In this document: positions 1 to 6,326 of the stretch, one piece after another
Layout: the number at the start of each line of letters is the position of its first letter
Position numbering within the stretch: position 1 is the stretch's first letter
Assembly (NCBI GenBank): GCA_027083995.1
Contig: JALWME010000006.1
Span: 1-8,155 of the forward strand
DNA length: 8,155 nt
Source of the DNA: Sulfurovum sp.
GTDB taxonomy: Bacteria > Campylobacterota > Campylobacteria > Campylobacterales > Sulfurovaceae
Direction of reading: 5' to 3'
Program-made: the position numbers and the translations under genes
The notes under the pieces: generated by a model
The model's input: the letters and a program-made list of their open reading frames with translations, nothing else
Databases searched by the model: none
What the model was told of the DNA's origin: nothing

Positions 1-1211
1 GAAATAGTTAAAGTAGCCTTATCTCTTTGAATGACTTGCAGTCCTCTTTTTTCTAGAGGTAAAGCTCCTAGCCATTGGGTGGCATTATTTAGCTGTTCAT
101 CTTCTCCCATCAGCAAGAGTACATCTCCAGCTTGGATGAGAGATTTTCTTACTCTTTTACGAAGTGTCTTACCTTGTCTTGAAATTCCAAGGAGCATGAT
201 TCCTTGTCTGCTTAGGAGACGAACATCATTGGCTGACTGTCCTACTATCTGTGCATCATAAGGGATGGTTACTTCTGTCATGTGAAGTGTTCCTGCCAGT
301 GTACCTTTGTGTTTGGATGATTTGGAGTATGATAACTTAAGTTCTTCAGATAAACTTTCAAGAGACTTGGGACTGGCTTCTATGACAAGCAAATCACTTT
401 TTCTAATCTCTTCATCCTGTGCAACCCCTGGTAGTCGCTTTCCTCTTCTAATCAAACCTATGATGATAGCATCATGCTCTTCTGCAAGTTGTGTAAGTTG
501 TGAGATGCTTTGTCCAATCGCAGGAGAATTACTGTCAAAACCAATCTCTATAGTATAGTCATCCAAATTACGCAGGTCATCAGAGGTGTTTTGTTTCTGT
601 GTAGATTCAGGGACTAGACGCCACCCAACAAGAGAGACAAAAGCAATACCTGCAATAGCAGTACCTAGTCCAACATAGGCAAAGTCAAACATAGAGTAGG
701 GGCTGCCAAGAGATGTTTCCCGAAACTGGGAGATGACAATGTTAGGAGGCGTACCGATCAGTGTGACCATTCCTCCCAAGATAGTCGCAAATGAAAGAGG
801 TATAAGTGTTTTAGAGGGAGAACGTTTAGCTCTTTTGGCAGTTCGGATATCAACAGGCATAAGCAAGGCTAAAGTTGCGACATTGTTCATAAAAGCAGAC
901 ATAATGGCTCCAAGTATACCTATGGAAGCGATGTGATTACCCAGTGATCTGCTAGAGTCTATAAACTTTTCTGAAAGCATCTCTATAGCACCCGATTGAG
1001 ACAATGCTTTAGAGATGATGAGTACAAGAGCAATAATGATAACCGCAGGATGTCCAAAGCCTGAAAATGCAGCTTCTTTAGGAATAACATTAAGTAAAAG
1101 TCCCAACGATAAAGCACCAAAGGCTACAAGGTCATATCTCCATCTTCCCCAAACCAGCAGTACAAGTACGCCCCCCATCAATAAAAACAGTGTGATTTGT
1201 TCGTAAGTCAT
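1..1211 (-). CDS. SLC13-family permease with two TrkA-C (RCK-C) domains, partial (C-terminus beyond left edge)
   Basis: This is an inner-membrane carrier of the SLC13/divalent anion:Na+ symporter type. The substrate cannot be read from the sequence; sulfate, dicarboxylates and other anions occur in the family. The start is the ATG at 1211-1209, with AAGAG a few bases upstream; 403 residues are visible and the frame is open to the window edge. Hydrophobic segments lie at about 5-43, 54-74, 94-120, 136-160 and 174-198. Two family signatures are clear: MNNVATLALLMPV at 108-120 and TLIGTPPN at 150-157, the first-half substrate/Na+ site. Two tandem TrkA-C-like domains follow at about 213-292 and 306-384, the usual cytoplasmic insertion between the two membrane halves, so the second membrane half should lie left of the window. 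Such domains often bind small ligands and gate transport. The gene is divergent from the GGDEF gene across a 221-bp spacer. The family call is firm; the substrate is unknown. Confidence 0.9.
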   Translation of the reverse strand, partial: MTYEQITLFLLMGGVLVLLVWGRWRYDLVAFGALSLGLLLNVIPKEAAFSGFGHPAVIIIALVLIISKALSQSGAIEMLSEKFIDSSRSLGNHIASIGILGAIMSAFMNNVATLALLMPVDIRTAKRAKRSPSKTLIPLSFATILGGMVTLIGTPPNIVISQFRETSLGSPYSMFDFAYVGLGTAIAGIAFVSLVGWRLVPESTQKQNTSDDLRNLDDYTIEIGFDSNSPAIGQSISQLTQLAEEHDAIIIGLIRRGKRLPGVAQDEEIRKSDLLVIEASPKSLESLSEELKLSYSKSSKHKGTLAGTLHMTEVTIPYDAQIVGQSANDVRLLSRQGIMLLGISRQGKTLRKRVRKSLIQAGDVLLLMGEDEQLNNATQWLGALPLEKRGLQVIQRDKATLTI

Positions 1212-1262
1212 GTATACTCTTTATGAAAGGTAGAATGTATTTATCTTCTCTTTATCTAACAT

Positions 1263-1274
1263 TAGCCTAGGCTA
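1263..1274. repeat. Perfect 12-bp palindrome TAGCCTAGGCTA
   Basis: The sequence equals its own reverse complement over all 12 bases and has no spacer. It starts 52 bp upstream of the SLC13 permease ATG, probably inside that gene's leader if the minus-strand TATAAT at 1350-1355 is its promoter. It is GC-richer than the surrounding AT-rich DNA. A dimeric repressor operator is a reasonable guess, but nothing identifies the regulator. Confidence 0.6.
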
Positions 1275-1349
1275 GGATTTGAAAGTCTTTTGTACAATCT
1301 TGCATATGTAACATCTATTGCGAATGTCTAGGTTAATTCCATAAGAAAG

Positions 1350-1355
1350 ATTATA
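1350..1355 (-). promoter_or_regulatory. Candidate -10 box for the SLC13 permease gene
   Basis: On the minus strand this hexamer reads TATAAT, preceded by a T-rich stretch (TTTTTAG). That fits Campylobacterota housekeeping promoters, which usually have a -10 box and T-rich upstream DNA but no conserved -35. Transcription would start near 1343 and leave a leader of about 130 nt containing the 12-bp palindrome. In DNA this AT-rich a TATAAT match is weak evidence alone. Confidence 0.35.
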
Positions 1356-1375
1356 CTAAAAATTGATTAATGAAT

Positions 1376-1389
1376 CTAATTATAATTAG
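1376..1389. repeat. Perfect 14-bp palindrome CTAATTATAATTAG over a -10-like box
   Basis: All 14 bases are symmetric. Extending to 1373-1392 keeps 18 of 20 positions symmetric. The centre contains TATAAT on both strands (plus 1381-1386; minus 1384-1379), and the right edge is 43 bp from the GGDEF start. If TATAAT 1381-1386 or TATACT 1392-1397 is the working -10, a protein bound here would sit on or next to the polymerase site. An operator role is inferred; the symmetry is directly visible. Confidence 0.5.
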
Positions 1390-1391
1390 GT

Positions 1392-1397
1392 TATACT
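1392..1397 (+). promoter_or_regulatory. Candidate -10 box for the GGDEF-domain gene
   Basis: TATACT lies 35 bp upstream of the ATG at 1433, giving a leader of about 30 nt. TATAAT at 1381-1386 is an equally good alternative. A second TTATACT copy lies at 1351-1357. No clear -35 hexamer is seen at standard spacing. The gene has its own Shine-Dalgarno, AGGGAA at 1419-1424, 8 nt before the ATG. Confidence 0.35.
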
Positions 1398-1432
1398 TGT
1401 GCAAAGAAATGTAATTTTAGGGAATATAAACG

Positions 1433-1966
1433 ATGGAACATATAGCACTGGGTGTACAAAAGTGGGACAAAAAGTTTCAGAATGAAGCAACAAATCTTTA
1501 TACGAAAGATTTCTTTTTTGAAGCAGGTAAAATTTTATTACAATTGGCAAAACGTCATCAAACTGCTTTTATGCTAGCAGTAGTTGAGGTGGATAATTTT
1601 GATACATTAAAAGAAAATTATGGTAGTAAAGTTGCGTACAAAATTTTGAATCTAACTGCAAATATCATAGAAGATAGATTTCGTACAAGTGACTTAGTAG
1701 CAGATATGGAAGATGGACAAATTGGTATTATTTTTTACAATACAAGCAGTCAAAATGTAAAAATTGCACTAGAGGCATTACGTAAAAGAGTAGAAGAGAG
1801 TGAATATATCTTAAATGAAAAAAAAATCGATGTTACCGTCAGTATCGGTGCATCAGTAATGCATCACTTAAGGAGTGCGAGATCTATTGAGGTATTATAT
1901 GACCAAGCAAAGATAGGACTGGAAATTGCAAAAGATAAAGGCAAAAACTGTGTAGTAGTGGGTTAG
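1433..1966 (+). CDS. Stand-alone degenerate GGDEF-domain protein, probable c-di-GMP-binding or non-catalytic
   Basis: This 177-residue protein has a GGDEF fold but probably makes no cyclic di-GMP. Matches to the family are: YTKDFFFE (23-30, the usual LTGLxNRRxF region), VEVDNFDTLKENYG (51-64, with metal-ligand Asp54 kept), RTSD (84-87), VSIGAS (136-141) and the C-terminal AKDKGKNCVVV (166-176). Where active enzymes have GGDEF, at residues 93-97, this protein has EDGQI, so the substrate-binding glycines and catalytic acidic residue are lost. The inhibitory-site RxxD is present at the correct five-residue spacing. In known families, degenerate GGDEF domains that keep RxxD can act as c-di-GMP receptors; that role here is inferred. 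There is no signal peptide, membrane segment, PAS, REC or EAL domain, so it should be cytosolic with no fused sensor. It appears to be a single-gene unit, with its stop overlapping trpA's stop. Confidence 0.85.
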   Translation: MEHIALGVQKWDKKFQNEATNLYTKDFFFEAGKILLQLAKRHQTAFMLAVVEVDNFDTLKENYGSKVAYKILNLTANIIEDRFRTSDLVADMEDGQIGIIFYNTSSQNVKIALEALRKRVEESEYILNEKKIDVTVSIGASVMHHLRSARSIEVLYDQAKIGLEIAKDKGKNCVVVG

Positions 1967-2700
1967 TTTATCTTCTCTTTTATCTCTTTGGCAATGGCAG
2001 AAATCTTGGTGATTTTTTGAGTGCTATTAAGTGTATCATCAAGTAGTATTTTTACAAAAGCAGATCCTACGATGACACCATCGACACCTTTGGCTTTCTC
2101 TTTGGCTGTATGTTGGTCTACCCCAAAACCTACATATACAGGTGTATCAGAGTATTTTTTAATGTGTGTGATGAGGGGTTGCAGATTTTCACTTTTTCCT
2201 GCACCTGTGATACCTGCGTAGGCTACCAGATAGATAAATTTTTTGGCATCTGTAACGATTTGTTTGATACGCGCCGGGGAGTCTGTGGGAGCGATGAAGT
2301 CTATGAGGCTTAGTCCTGCAGCTTCTATAGCTGGTTTATAGGGTACAGCTTCTTCTAGAGGCAAGTCAGGGATGATAAAGCCATGTACGCCTGTCTCTTT
2401 GGCTTTGGCTATAAAATGCTCCAAGCCTTTGTGATAGAAAGGGTTGAAGTATCCCATCCATAAAGTGTCTATGTGTGGGGCTATTTTCGCTGAGACTTCA
2501 AAGAGGTGTTCTAGTTTAAAACCGTTTTGCAGGGCTTTAAGGTTTGCTGCTTCTATCACAGGACCATCTGCAACAGGATCAGAAAAGGGCATACCAAGTT
2601 CCAAAGTATCAACACCAGCTTCTTTAAGCGCTAGAGCAGCATCTACCGTAAAAGCCAACGAGGGGAAACCAGTGGTAATGTAAGCGACTAATTTTTTCAA
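1963..2700 (-). CDS. trpA: Tryptophan synthase alpha subunit
   Basis: TrpA splits indole-3-glycerol phosphate into indole and glyceraldehyde-3-phosphate and passes indole to the beta subunit TrpB in the last step of cytosolic tryptophan synthesis. At 245 residues it is slightly shorter than the 268-residue E. coli protein but is a complete TIM barrel. The signature LELGMPFSDPVADGP spans 33-47; Glu34 and Asp45 match the catalytic pair Glu49 and Asp60 of E. coli. The phosphate-binding part YVGFGV lies at about 189-194 and VIVGSAFV near 209-216. The start is TTG at 2700-2698: the frame has an in-frame TAA three codons further upstream and no ATG, and AAGAAG (minus strand, 2711-2706) sits 5 nt before it. 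No other trp gene is in the window, so trpB must lie elsewhere. The 3' end overlaps the GGDEF gene by 4 bp, tail to tail. Confidence 0.97.
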   Translation of the reverse strand: MKKLVAYITTGFPSLAFTVDAALALKEAGVDTLELGMPFSDPVADGPVIEAANLKALQNGFKLEHLFEVSAKIAPHIDTLWMGYFNPFYHKGLEHFIAKAKETGVHGFIIPDLPLEEAVPYKPAIEAAGLSLIDFIAPTDSPARIKQIVTDAKKFIYLVAYAGITGAGKSENLQPLITHIKKYSDTPVYVGFGVDQHTAKEKAKGVDGVIVGSAFVKILLDDTLNSTQKITKISAIAKEIKEKIN

Positions 2701-2711
2701 TATTTCTTCTT

Positions 2712-2736
2712 ATATAATGTATTTTTAACATTATAT
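2712..2736. repeat. Inverted repeat (9-bp arms, 7-nt loop) between trpA and panB with mirrored TATAAT boxes
   Basis: The arms ATATAATGT (2712-2720) and ACATTATAT (2728-2736) are perfect reverse complements separated by 7 nt. The left arm holds TATAAT on the plus strand (2713-2718, towards panB) and the right arm holds TATAAT on the minus strand (2735-2730, towards trpA). It may be a divergent overlapping promoter, an operator, or both. The symmetry is certain; the function is inferred. Confidence 0.5.
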
Positions 2737-2738
2737 GA

Positions 2739-2744
2739 TAAAAT
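2739..2744 (+). promoter_or_regulatory. Candidate -10 region for the panB-ruvB-permease-RR-HK run
   Basis: TAAAAT, inside TATGATAAAAT at 2734-2744, lies about 54 bp before the panB ATG. TATAAT at 2713-2718 is the other candidate. A consensus-like TTGACC at 2761-2766 has no usable -10 before the gene, so I do not count it as a -35. The leader also holds a weak 6-bp stem (2762-2767 with 2777-2782, one G-U pair) just before the ribosome binding site AGGA at 2790-2793. The five downstream genes show no internal gap large enough to demand another promoter. Confidence 0.3.
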
Positions 2745-2797
2745 GAGTAAAAATATAATTTTGACCCATCAGTTTCGGGTTAGTTTAGTAGGACAAG

Positions 2798-3610
2798 ATG
2801 AGTATTCATACCCCCAAAATAGAAAAAAAAGTAACACTAACAACGATTGCGAAGATGAAGGGCATTGAGCCTATAACTATGGTCACAGCCTATGATGCAC
2901 TCTTTGCACAGCTCTTTGATGGTGAAGTAGAGATGATACTTGTAGGTGACAGTCTTAATATGAGTTTTTTAGGTAAAGAGGATACATTGAGTGCGACAAT
3001 GGATCAGATGATTTATCATACACAGGCTGTCTGTAATGGTGCAAAGCTTCCGCTCATTGTACTAGACATGCCTTTTGGGTCGTACTCTACAGTAGATGAT
3101 GCCATACATAATGCCACAAGAGCTTACCGTGAGACAAATGCACAAGCCATTAAAATAGAAGGTGGCAAAGAGCGTGCACACATTGTGAAAGCTTTAACGC
3201 AAAATTCTATAGCTGTACTTGGTCATATAGGACTCATGCCTCAATTTTTAAGAAGTGATGGTGGATACAAGATACGAGGCAAAGACAAAACAGATATCAA
3301 AAATCTTGTAGAAGATGCAAAAGCGTTAGAAAAAGCAGGTGCATTTGCTATTGTAGTAGAAGGTGTCAAGGTTGAGGCAGCAAAAGCTGTCACAGAAGCA
3401 GTAAATATCCCTACCATTGGTATAGGTGCGGGGAACGTGACAGACGGACAAGTCCTGGTATGGTCAGATATGTTTGACTTTTTTGAAGCTTTTACACCAA
3501 AGTTTGTAAAGAAGTATGGCTCTGGAGCAAAGATGATAAGAGAAGGCTTGGCACAGTATAGAGGTGAGGTCAAAGCAAGAGCATTTCCCAGTAAGGACTA
3601 TACGTACTAA
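2798..3610 (+). CDS. panB: 3-methyl-2-oxobutanoate hydroxymethyltransferase (ketopantoate hydroxymethyltransferase)
   Basis: PanB transfers a hydroxymethyl group from 5,10-methylene-tetrahydrofolate to 2-oxoisovalerate, making ketopantoate, the first committed step towards pantothenate and coenzyme A. It is a cytosolic homo-oligomeric TIM-barrel enzyme. The protein has 270 residues against 264 in E. coli. All key positions are visible: Asp51 in LVGDSL and Asp90 in VLDMPFGSY (Mg2+ ligands), Lys119 and Glu121 in AIKIEGG (substrate contacts), [10 protein letters not shown] at 140-149, Glu188 in VVEGV (catalytic base), and IGIGAG at 207-212. The ATG has AGGA at 2790-2793, only 4 nt away, which is short; the next Met (residue 20) is already within conserved sequence, so the first ATG is preferred. 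Its TAA shares one base with the ruvB ATG. panB next to ruvB is, as I recall, also seen in Helicobacter. Confidence 0.97.
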   Translation: MSIHTPKIEKKVTLTTIAKMKGIEPITMVTAYDALFAQLFDGEVEMILVGDSLNMSFLGKEDTLSATMDQMIYHTQAVCNGAKLPLIVLDMPFGSYSTVDDAIHNATRAYRETNAQAIKIEGGKERAHIVKALTQNSIAVLGHIGLMPQFLRSDGGYKIRGKDKTDIKNLVEDAKALEKAGAFAIVVEGVKVEAAKAVTEAVNIPTIGIGAGNVTDGQVLVWSDMFDFFEAFTPKFVKKYGSGAKMIREGLAQYRGEVKARAFPSKDYTY

Positions 3611-4617
3611 TGGAGAGAATGGTTGAGATAGAGCGTTTTGATGATGAGGGATCTTATGAGGTCTCTTTGCGTCCTGGTGGATGGGATGAGTACATTGGGC
3701 AAGAGAAGATAAAAAAGAACCTCAAAGTCTTTATAGAAGCGAGTAAAAAAAGAGATGAGGCACTCGATCATATTTTGTTTTTTGGTCCTCCCGGACTAGG
3801 CAAGACTACTATAGCAAATATCATTGCCACAGAAATGTCTGCAAACATCAAAACCACTGCAGCTCCTATGATAGAAAAAGCAGGAGATTTGGCAGCACTG
3901 CTTACCAACATAGAAGAGGGTGATATTCTTTTTATAGACGAGATACACCGTATGTCTCCAGCCATTGAAGAGATACTTTACCCTGCGATGGAAGACTTCA
4001 GACTGGACATCATTATAGGCTCAGGTCCTGCTGCACAAACAGTCAAAATAGACTTGCCACGCTTTACACTTATAGGAGCTACAACCAGAGCAGGTATGCT
4101 CTCCAATCCTTTGCGTGAGCGTTTTGGTATGCACTTTAGGATGCAGTTTTATACCCCTAAGGAGTTAGCAAAAATTGTGACACAGGCTTCACATAAATTA
4201 GATAAAATCGCACAAAAAGAAGCCGCACTTGAGATGGCAAAACGTAGCCGTGGTACTCCACGTATTGCGTTACGGCTACTTAAGCGTGTACGTGATTTTG
4301 CCGAAGTTTTGGATGAAAAAGAGATAAGTCTGGAGCGTGCGAAGTATGCACTTGACCAGTTGGGTGTAAATAACCTTGGTTTTGATGAACAAGATATTCA
4401 GCTCTTGGAACTGTTGGTGTCTGCCAAAAACAAACCCATGGGTCTAAGTACCATAGGAGCAGCATTAAGTGAAGATGAGGGGACAATAGAAGATGTGTTG
4501 GAACCTTATTTGATAGCCAATGGCTACATAGAACGGACGGCTCGTGGTCGTATAGCTACACAAAAAAGTTATGAGCATTTTAAGCTGGGTGGAAAGGAGG
4601 GCCTATTTGATGACTAA
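3610..4617 (+). CDS. ruvB: Holliday junction branch migration ATPase RuvB
   Basis: RuvB is the hexameric AAA+ motor that, loaded by RuvA, drives Holliday-junction branch migration during recombinational repair; RuvC then cuts the junction. The 335 residues match a full-length protein. Visible motifs are Walker A GPPGLGKT (59-66), Walker B ILFIDEIH (106-113), the strongly conserved [14 protein letters not shown] (126-139), sensor 1 [13 protein letters not shown] (155-167), the arginine-finger segment LRERFG (168-173), sensor 2 [10 protein letters not shown] (215-224) and the C-terminal winged helix ending [10 protein letters not shown] (305-314). The start overlaps panB's stop (TAATG), consistent with coupled translation; Met4 is a possible alternative start. 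The last 8 bp overlap the next gene. ruvA and ruvC are not nearby, as is common in Campylobacterota. No key residue is missing. Confidence 0.98.
   Translation: MERMVEIERFDDEGSYEVSLRPGGWDEYIGQEKIKKNLKVFIEASKKRDEALDHILFFGPPGLGKTTIANIIATEMSANIKTTAAPMIEKAGDLAALLTNIEEGDILFIDEIHRMSPAIEEILYPAMEDFRLDIIIGSGPAAQTVKIDLPRFTLIGATTRAGMLSNPLRERFGMHFRMQFYTPKELAKIVTQASHKLDKIAQKEAALEMAKRSRGTPRIALRLLKRVRDFAEVLDEKEISLERAKYALDQLGVNNLGFDEQDIQLLELLVSAKNKPMGLSTIGAALSEDEGTIEDVLEPYLIANGYIERTARGRIATQKSYEHFKLGGKEGLFDD
4593..4600 (+). promoter_or_regulatory. Strong Shine-Dalgarno (AAAGGAGG) that fixes the permease start
   Basis: AAAGGAGG lies within the end of ruvB, 9 nt before the ATG at 4610. It is the best ribosome binding site in the window and shows that the permease starts at 4610, not at the in-frame ATG at 4571, which has no such site and would add a non-hydrophobic 13-residue extension. 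Confidence 0.85.
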
Positions 4618-5629
4618 ATCCAATTTGATGATTACTGTACTTTTTGTCTTGGCAATTGTTGGGGCATATTCTGTCTATCAGCCTTTTATGCTCTCTTTGA
4701 CGGTGGCTATTTTATTGACTATGGCAACATTTAACCTTACTAAAAAACTGGCAGGCTTTACAGATTCTGCAAAAGTTTCAGCGGGTATTTCTACACTTCT
4801 TTTGACTTTACTTTTATTTGCACCTATTGTTTATTTGGCTACAATAGGTGTGAGCTATGCTTCACAAATTGACAGTGCAGGTATAAAAGATACTGTAGAT
4901 GCAGTCAGGATATATGTACAAGAGATTCCTTTTTTGCATAATCTTAGTTTGGAGTACTTAAGCGAAGAGAAAATTACTGGCTACATCAAAGAATCAACCA
5001 GTTATATCACTGTTGCAGGAGGAGCAGGATTGGGGTTTATGAAAAACATGTTTTTTGTGGTGGTGTTTTATTTTTTCATTAACTTTTACGGAAATCACTT
5101 TTTTGATATGGTTTTAAAACTACTTCCCGTCTCTCCTTCTAAGGGTAGCAAGATGATGCAAGAGGTTTCATCTACCATGGAAGTGGTTTTTTATTCTATT
5201 ATTGTAACAGCAATTTTTGAAGGTTTTTTATTTGGTATTATCATGAGTTATTTTGGTTTCAATGGTTTGTTGTTTGGGGTTATCTATGGTTTTGCTTCAC
5301 TGATACCTATCGTTGGAGGCATTGCTGTTTGGGCTCCAGTATCGTTGTATGTATGGACAAAGATGGACACACAAACAGCTATTATCATCGTGGGTTATTC
5401 GGTGATTGTGATATCTATTATTGCAGATACTTTCATCAAGCCAATGATTATTAAGGTGATTAAAGAAGATTTACTTAAAAGTACTATACAGATTAACTCT
5501 ATTGTGATATTCTTTTCCATCTTGGCAGGTATGAGTACACATGGATTCTGGGGGATGATTTTAGGCCCTGCCATTACCTCATTTTTGATAGCCATTACTA
5601 AGTTATATTTAGACTATAGTGAAAAATAG
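4610..5629 (+). CDS. AI-2E (PerM/TqsA-type) family membrane permease
   Basis: This is a 339-residue polytopic inner-membrane protein of the AI-2E transporter family (the family of E. coli TqsA and PerM and of Na+/H+ antiporters in some bacteria). Hydrophobic segments lie at about 6-22, 26-43, 57-83, 144-160, 195-213, 217-248, 257-272, 295-309 and 312-330. Family hallmarks are the central glycine-rich [23 protein letters not shown] (215-237), DTFIKPMII (273-281) and the C-terminal [20 protein letters not shown] (303-322). Members carry different substrates, so despite the family name, autoinducer-2 transport cannot be assumed and no luxS is in view. The gene overlaps ruvB by 8 bp. From memory, Campylobacter jejuni also has a member of this family (amaA) directly after ruvB, which suggests an old gene order. 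Start chosen on the AAAGGAGG at 4593-4600. Confidence 0.9.
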   Translation: MTKSNLMITVLFVLAIVGAYSVYQPFMLSLTVAILLTMATFNLTKKLAGFTDSAKVSAGISTLLLTLLLFAPIVYLATIGVSYASQIDSAGIKDTVDAVRIYVQEIPFLHNLSLEYLSEEKITGYIKESTSYITVAGGAGLGFMKNMFFVVVFYFFINFYGNHFFDMVLKLLPVSPSKGSKMMQEVSSTMEVVFYSIIVTAIFEGFLFGIIMSYFGFNGLLFGVIYGFASLIPIVGGIAVWAPVSLYVWTKMDTQTAIIIVGYSVIVISIIADTFIKPMIIKVIKEDLLKSTIQINSIVIFFSILAGMSTHGFWGMILGPAITSFLIAITKLYLDYSEK

Positions 5630-6326
5630 AAACAAAGGATACAAGATAATTAAAATACTTATTATAGAAGATGATCCAGAATTGGCACTCATCTTAACCA
5701 ACTATCTTACGAAGTACGACATGGAAGTCATAGGTGCAGAAGACCCCTATATCGGACTTTCATTGTTGACGCAACATAAGTTTGATTTGATTATATTGGA
5801 TTTGACTTTACCAGGTATGGATGGACTAGAAGTTATCCCTAAGATACGAGAAGTAAGCAATATCCCTATTATCATCTCTTCAGCACGTGATGATATCACA
5901 GATAAAGTCATAGGTATGGAGCGTGGAGCAGATGACTACATGCCTAAACCATATGACCCAAGAGAGCTGGTTACGCGTATAAAAACGATATTGAGACGTA
6001 CACACTCTATGGAAGAAAAGGTTACAAAAAAAGAAGAACTTTTTGTAGCAAATGCCAAAGCAAGAGAGATTCAATTTAAAGGTGCATCACTGGAACTTAC
6101 AGCTGCTGAGTATGATGTGTTATTGATGCTCATACAGCATAAAAATGGTTCTGTCTCACGTGAACAGCTTCTTTATGAAAGTGAACATATAGATGATGAC
6201 TCTTCTATTAAAAACATTGATGTCATTATTTCACGTATCAGGCAAAAGATTGCCAAAGTAGATCCAGACAATATTTATATAAAACCTATTCGTGGAGTAG
6301 GATACCTTTTGACAGATAGAGTATGA
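5619..6326 (+). CDS. OmpR/PhoB-family response regulator (ArsR-like two-component type)
   Basis: This is a DNA-binding response regulator with an N-terminal receiver and a C-terminal winged helix. Numbered from the GTG at 5619 (235 residues), the receiver has the acidic pair Asp18-Asp19 (IIEDD), phospho-acceptor Asp61 (LDLTLPGMDG), the switch Ser88 in IIISSARDD where Thr is more common, and Lys110 in MPKPYDP. The effector domain runs from about 140, with recognition-helix region IKNIDVIISRIRQK (197-210) and wing IKPIRGVGYLL (221-231). The wording IIISSAR and PKPYDP resembles the acid-response regulator ArsR of Helicobacter. The start is uncertain: GTG 5619 has no Shine-Dalgarno and overlaps the permease by 11 bp, whereas AAAGGA at 5634-5639 sits 6 nt before an ATA (5646) that falls where relatives begin with MIKIL. 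The stop overlaps the kinase start as ATGA, so the two are translationally coupled. Targets are unknown. Confidence 0.93.
   Translation: MKNRNKGYKIIKILIIEDDPELALILTNYLTKYDMEVIGAEDPYIGLSLLTQHKFDLIILDLTLPGMDGLEVIPKIREVSNIPIIISSARDDITDKVIGMERGADDYMPKPYDPRELVTRIKTILRRTHSMEEKVTKKEELFVANAKAREIQFKGASLELTAAEYDVLLMLIQHKNGSVSREQLLYESEHIDDDSSIKNIDVIISRIRQKIAKVDPDNIYIKPIRGVGYLLTDRV

Noticed and set aside
31..1206. Four plus-strand open frames (31-261, 307-558, 733-936, 1015-1206)
   Set aside because: They lie opposite the minus-strand SLC13 permease, whose frame is open over the whole stretch and has clear family motifs; the plus-strand translations show no recognisable domain.
1433..1966. Calling the GGDEF gene an active diguanylate cyclase
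   Set aside because: The signature position reads EDGQI, without the glycines and acidic residue needed for GTP binding and catalysis.
2021..2683. Plus-strand open frames opposite trpA
   Set aside because: They are antisense shadows of a fully conserved trpA and show no family motif.
2762..2782. Short hairpin in the panB leader as a riboswitch or attenuator
   Set aside because: It is only a 6-bp stem with one G-U pair, with no alternative fold, leader peptide or T-run.
2761..2789. TTGACC at 2761-2766 as a -35 for panB
   Set aside because: The -10 would fall at about 2784-2789 (TTTAGT), on top of the ribosome binding site and too close to the ATG at 2798.
3241..3573. Minus-strand 110-residue open frame opposite panB
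   Set aside because: It covers conserved panB codons; the product is low-complexity Ser/Ala/Thr/Pro and has no convincing start signal.
4571..4609. Upstream in-frame ATG for the AI-2E permease ([13 protein letters not shown] extension)
   Set aside because: There is no Shine-Dalgarno before 4571, while AAAGGAGG at 4593-4600 is ideally placed for the ATG at 4610.
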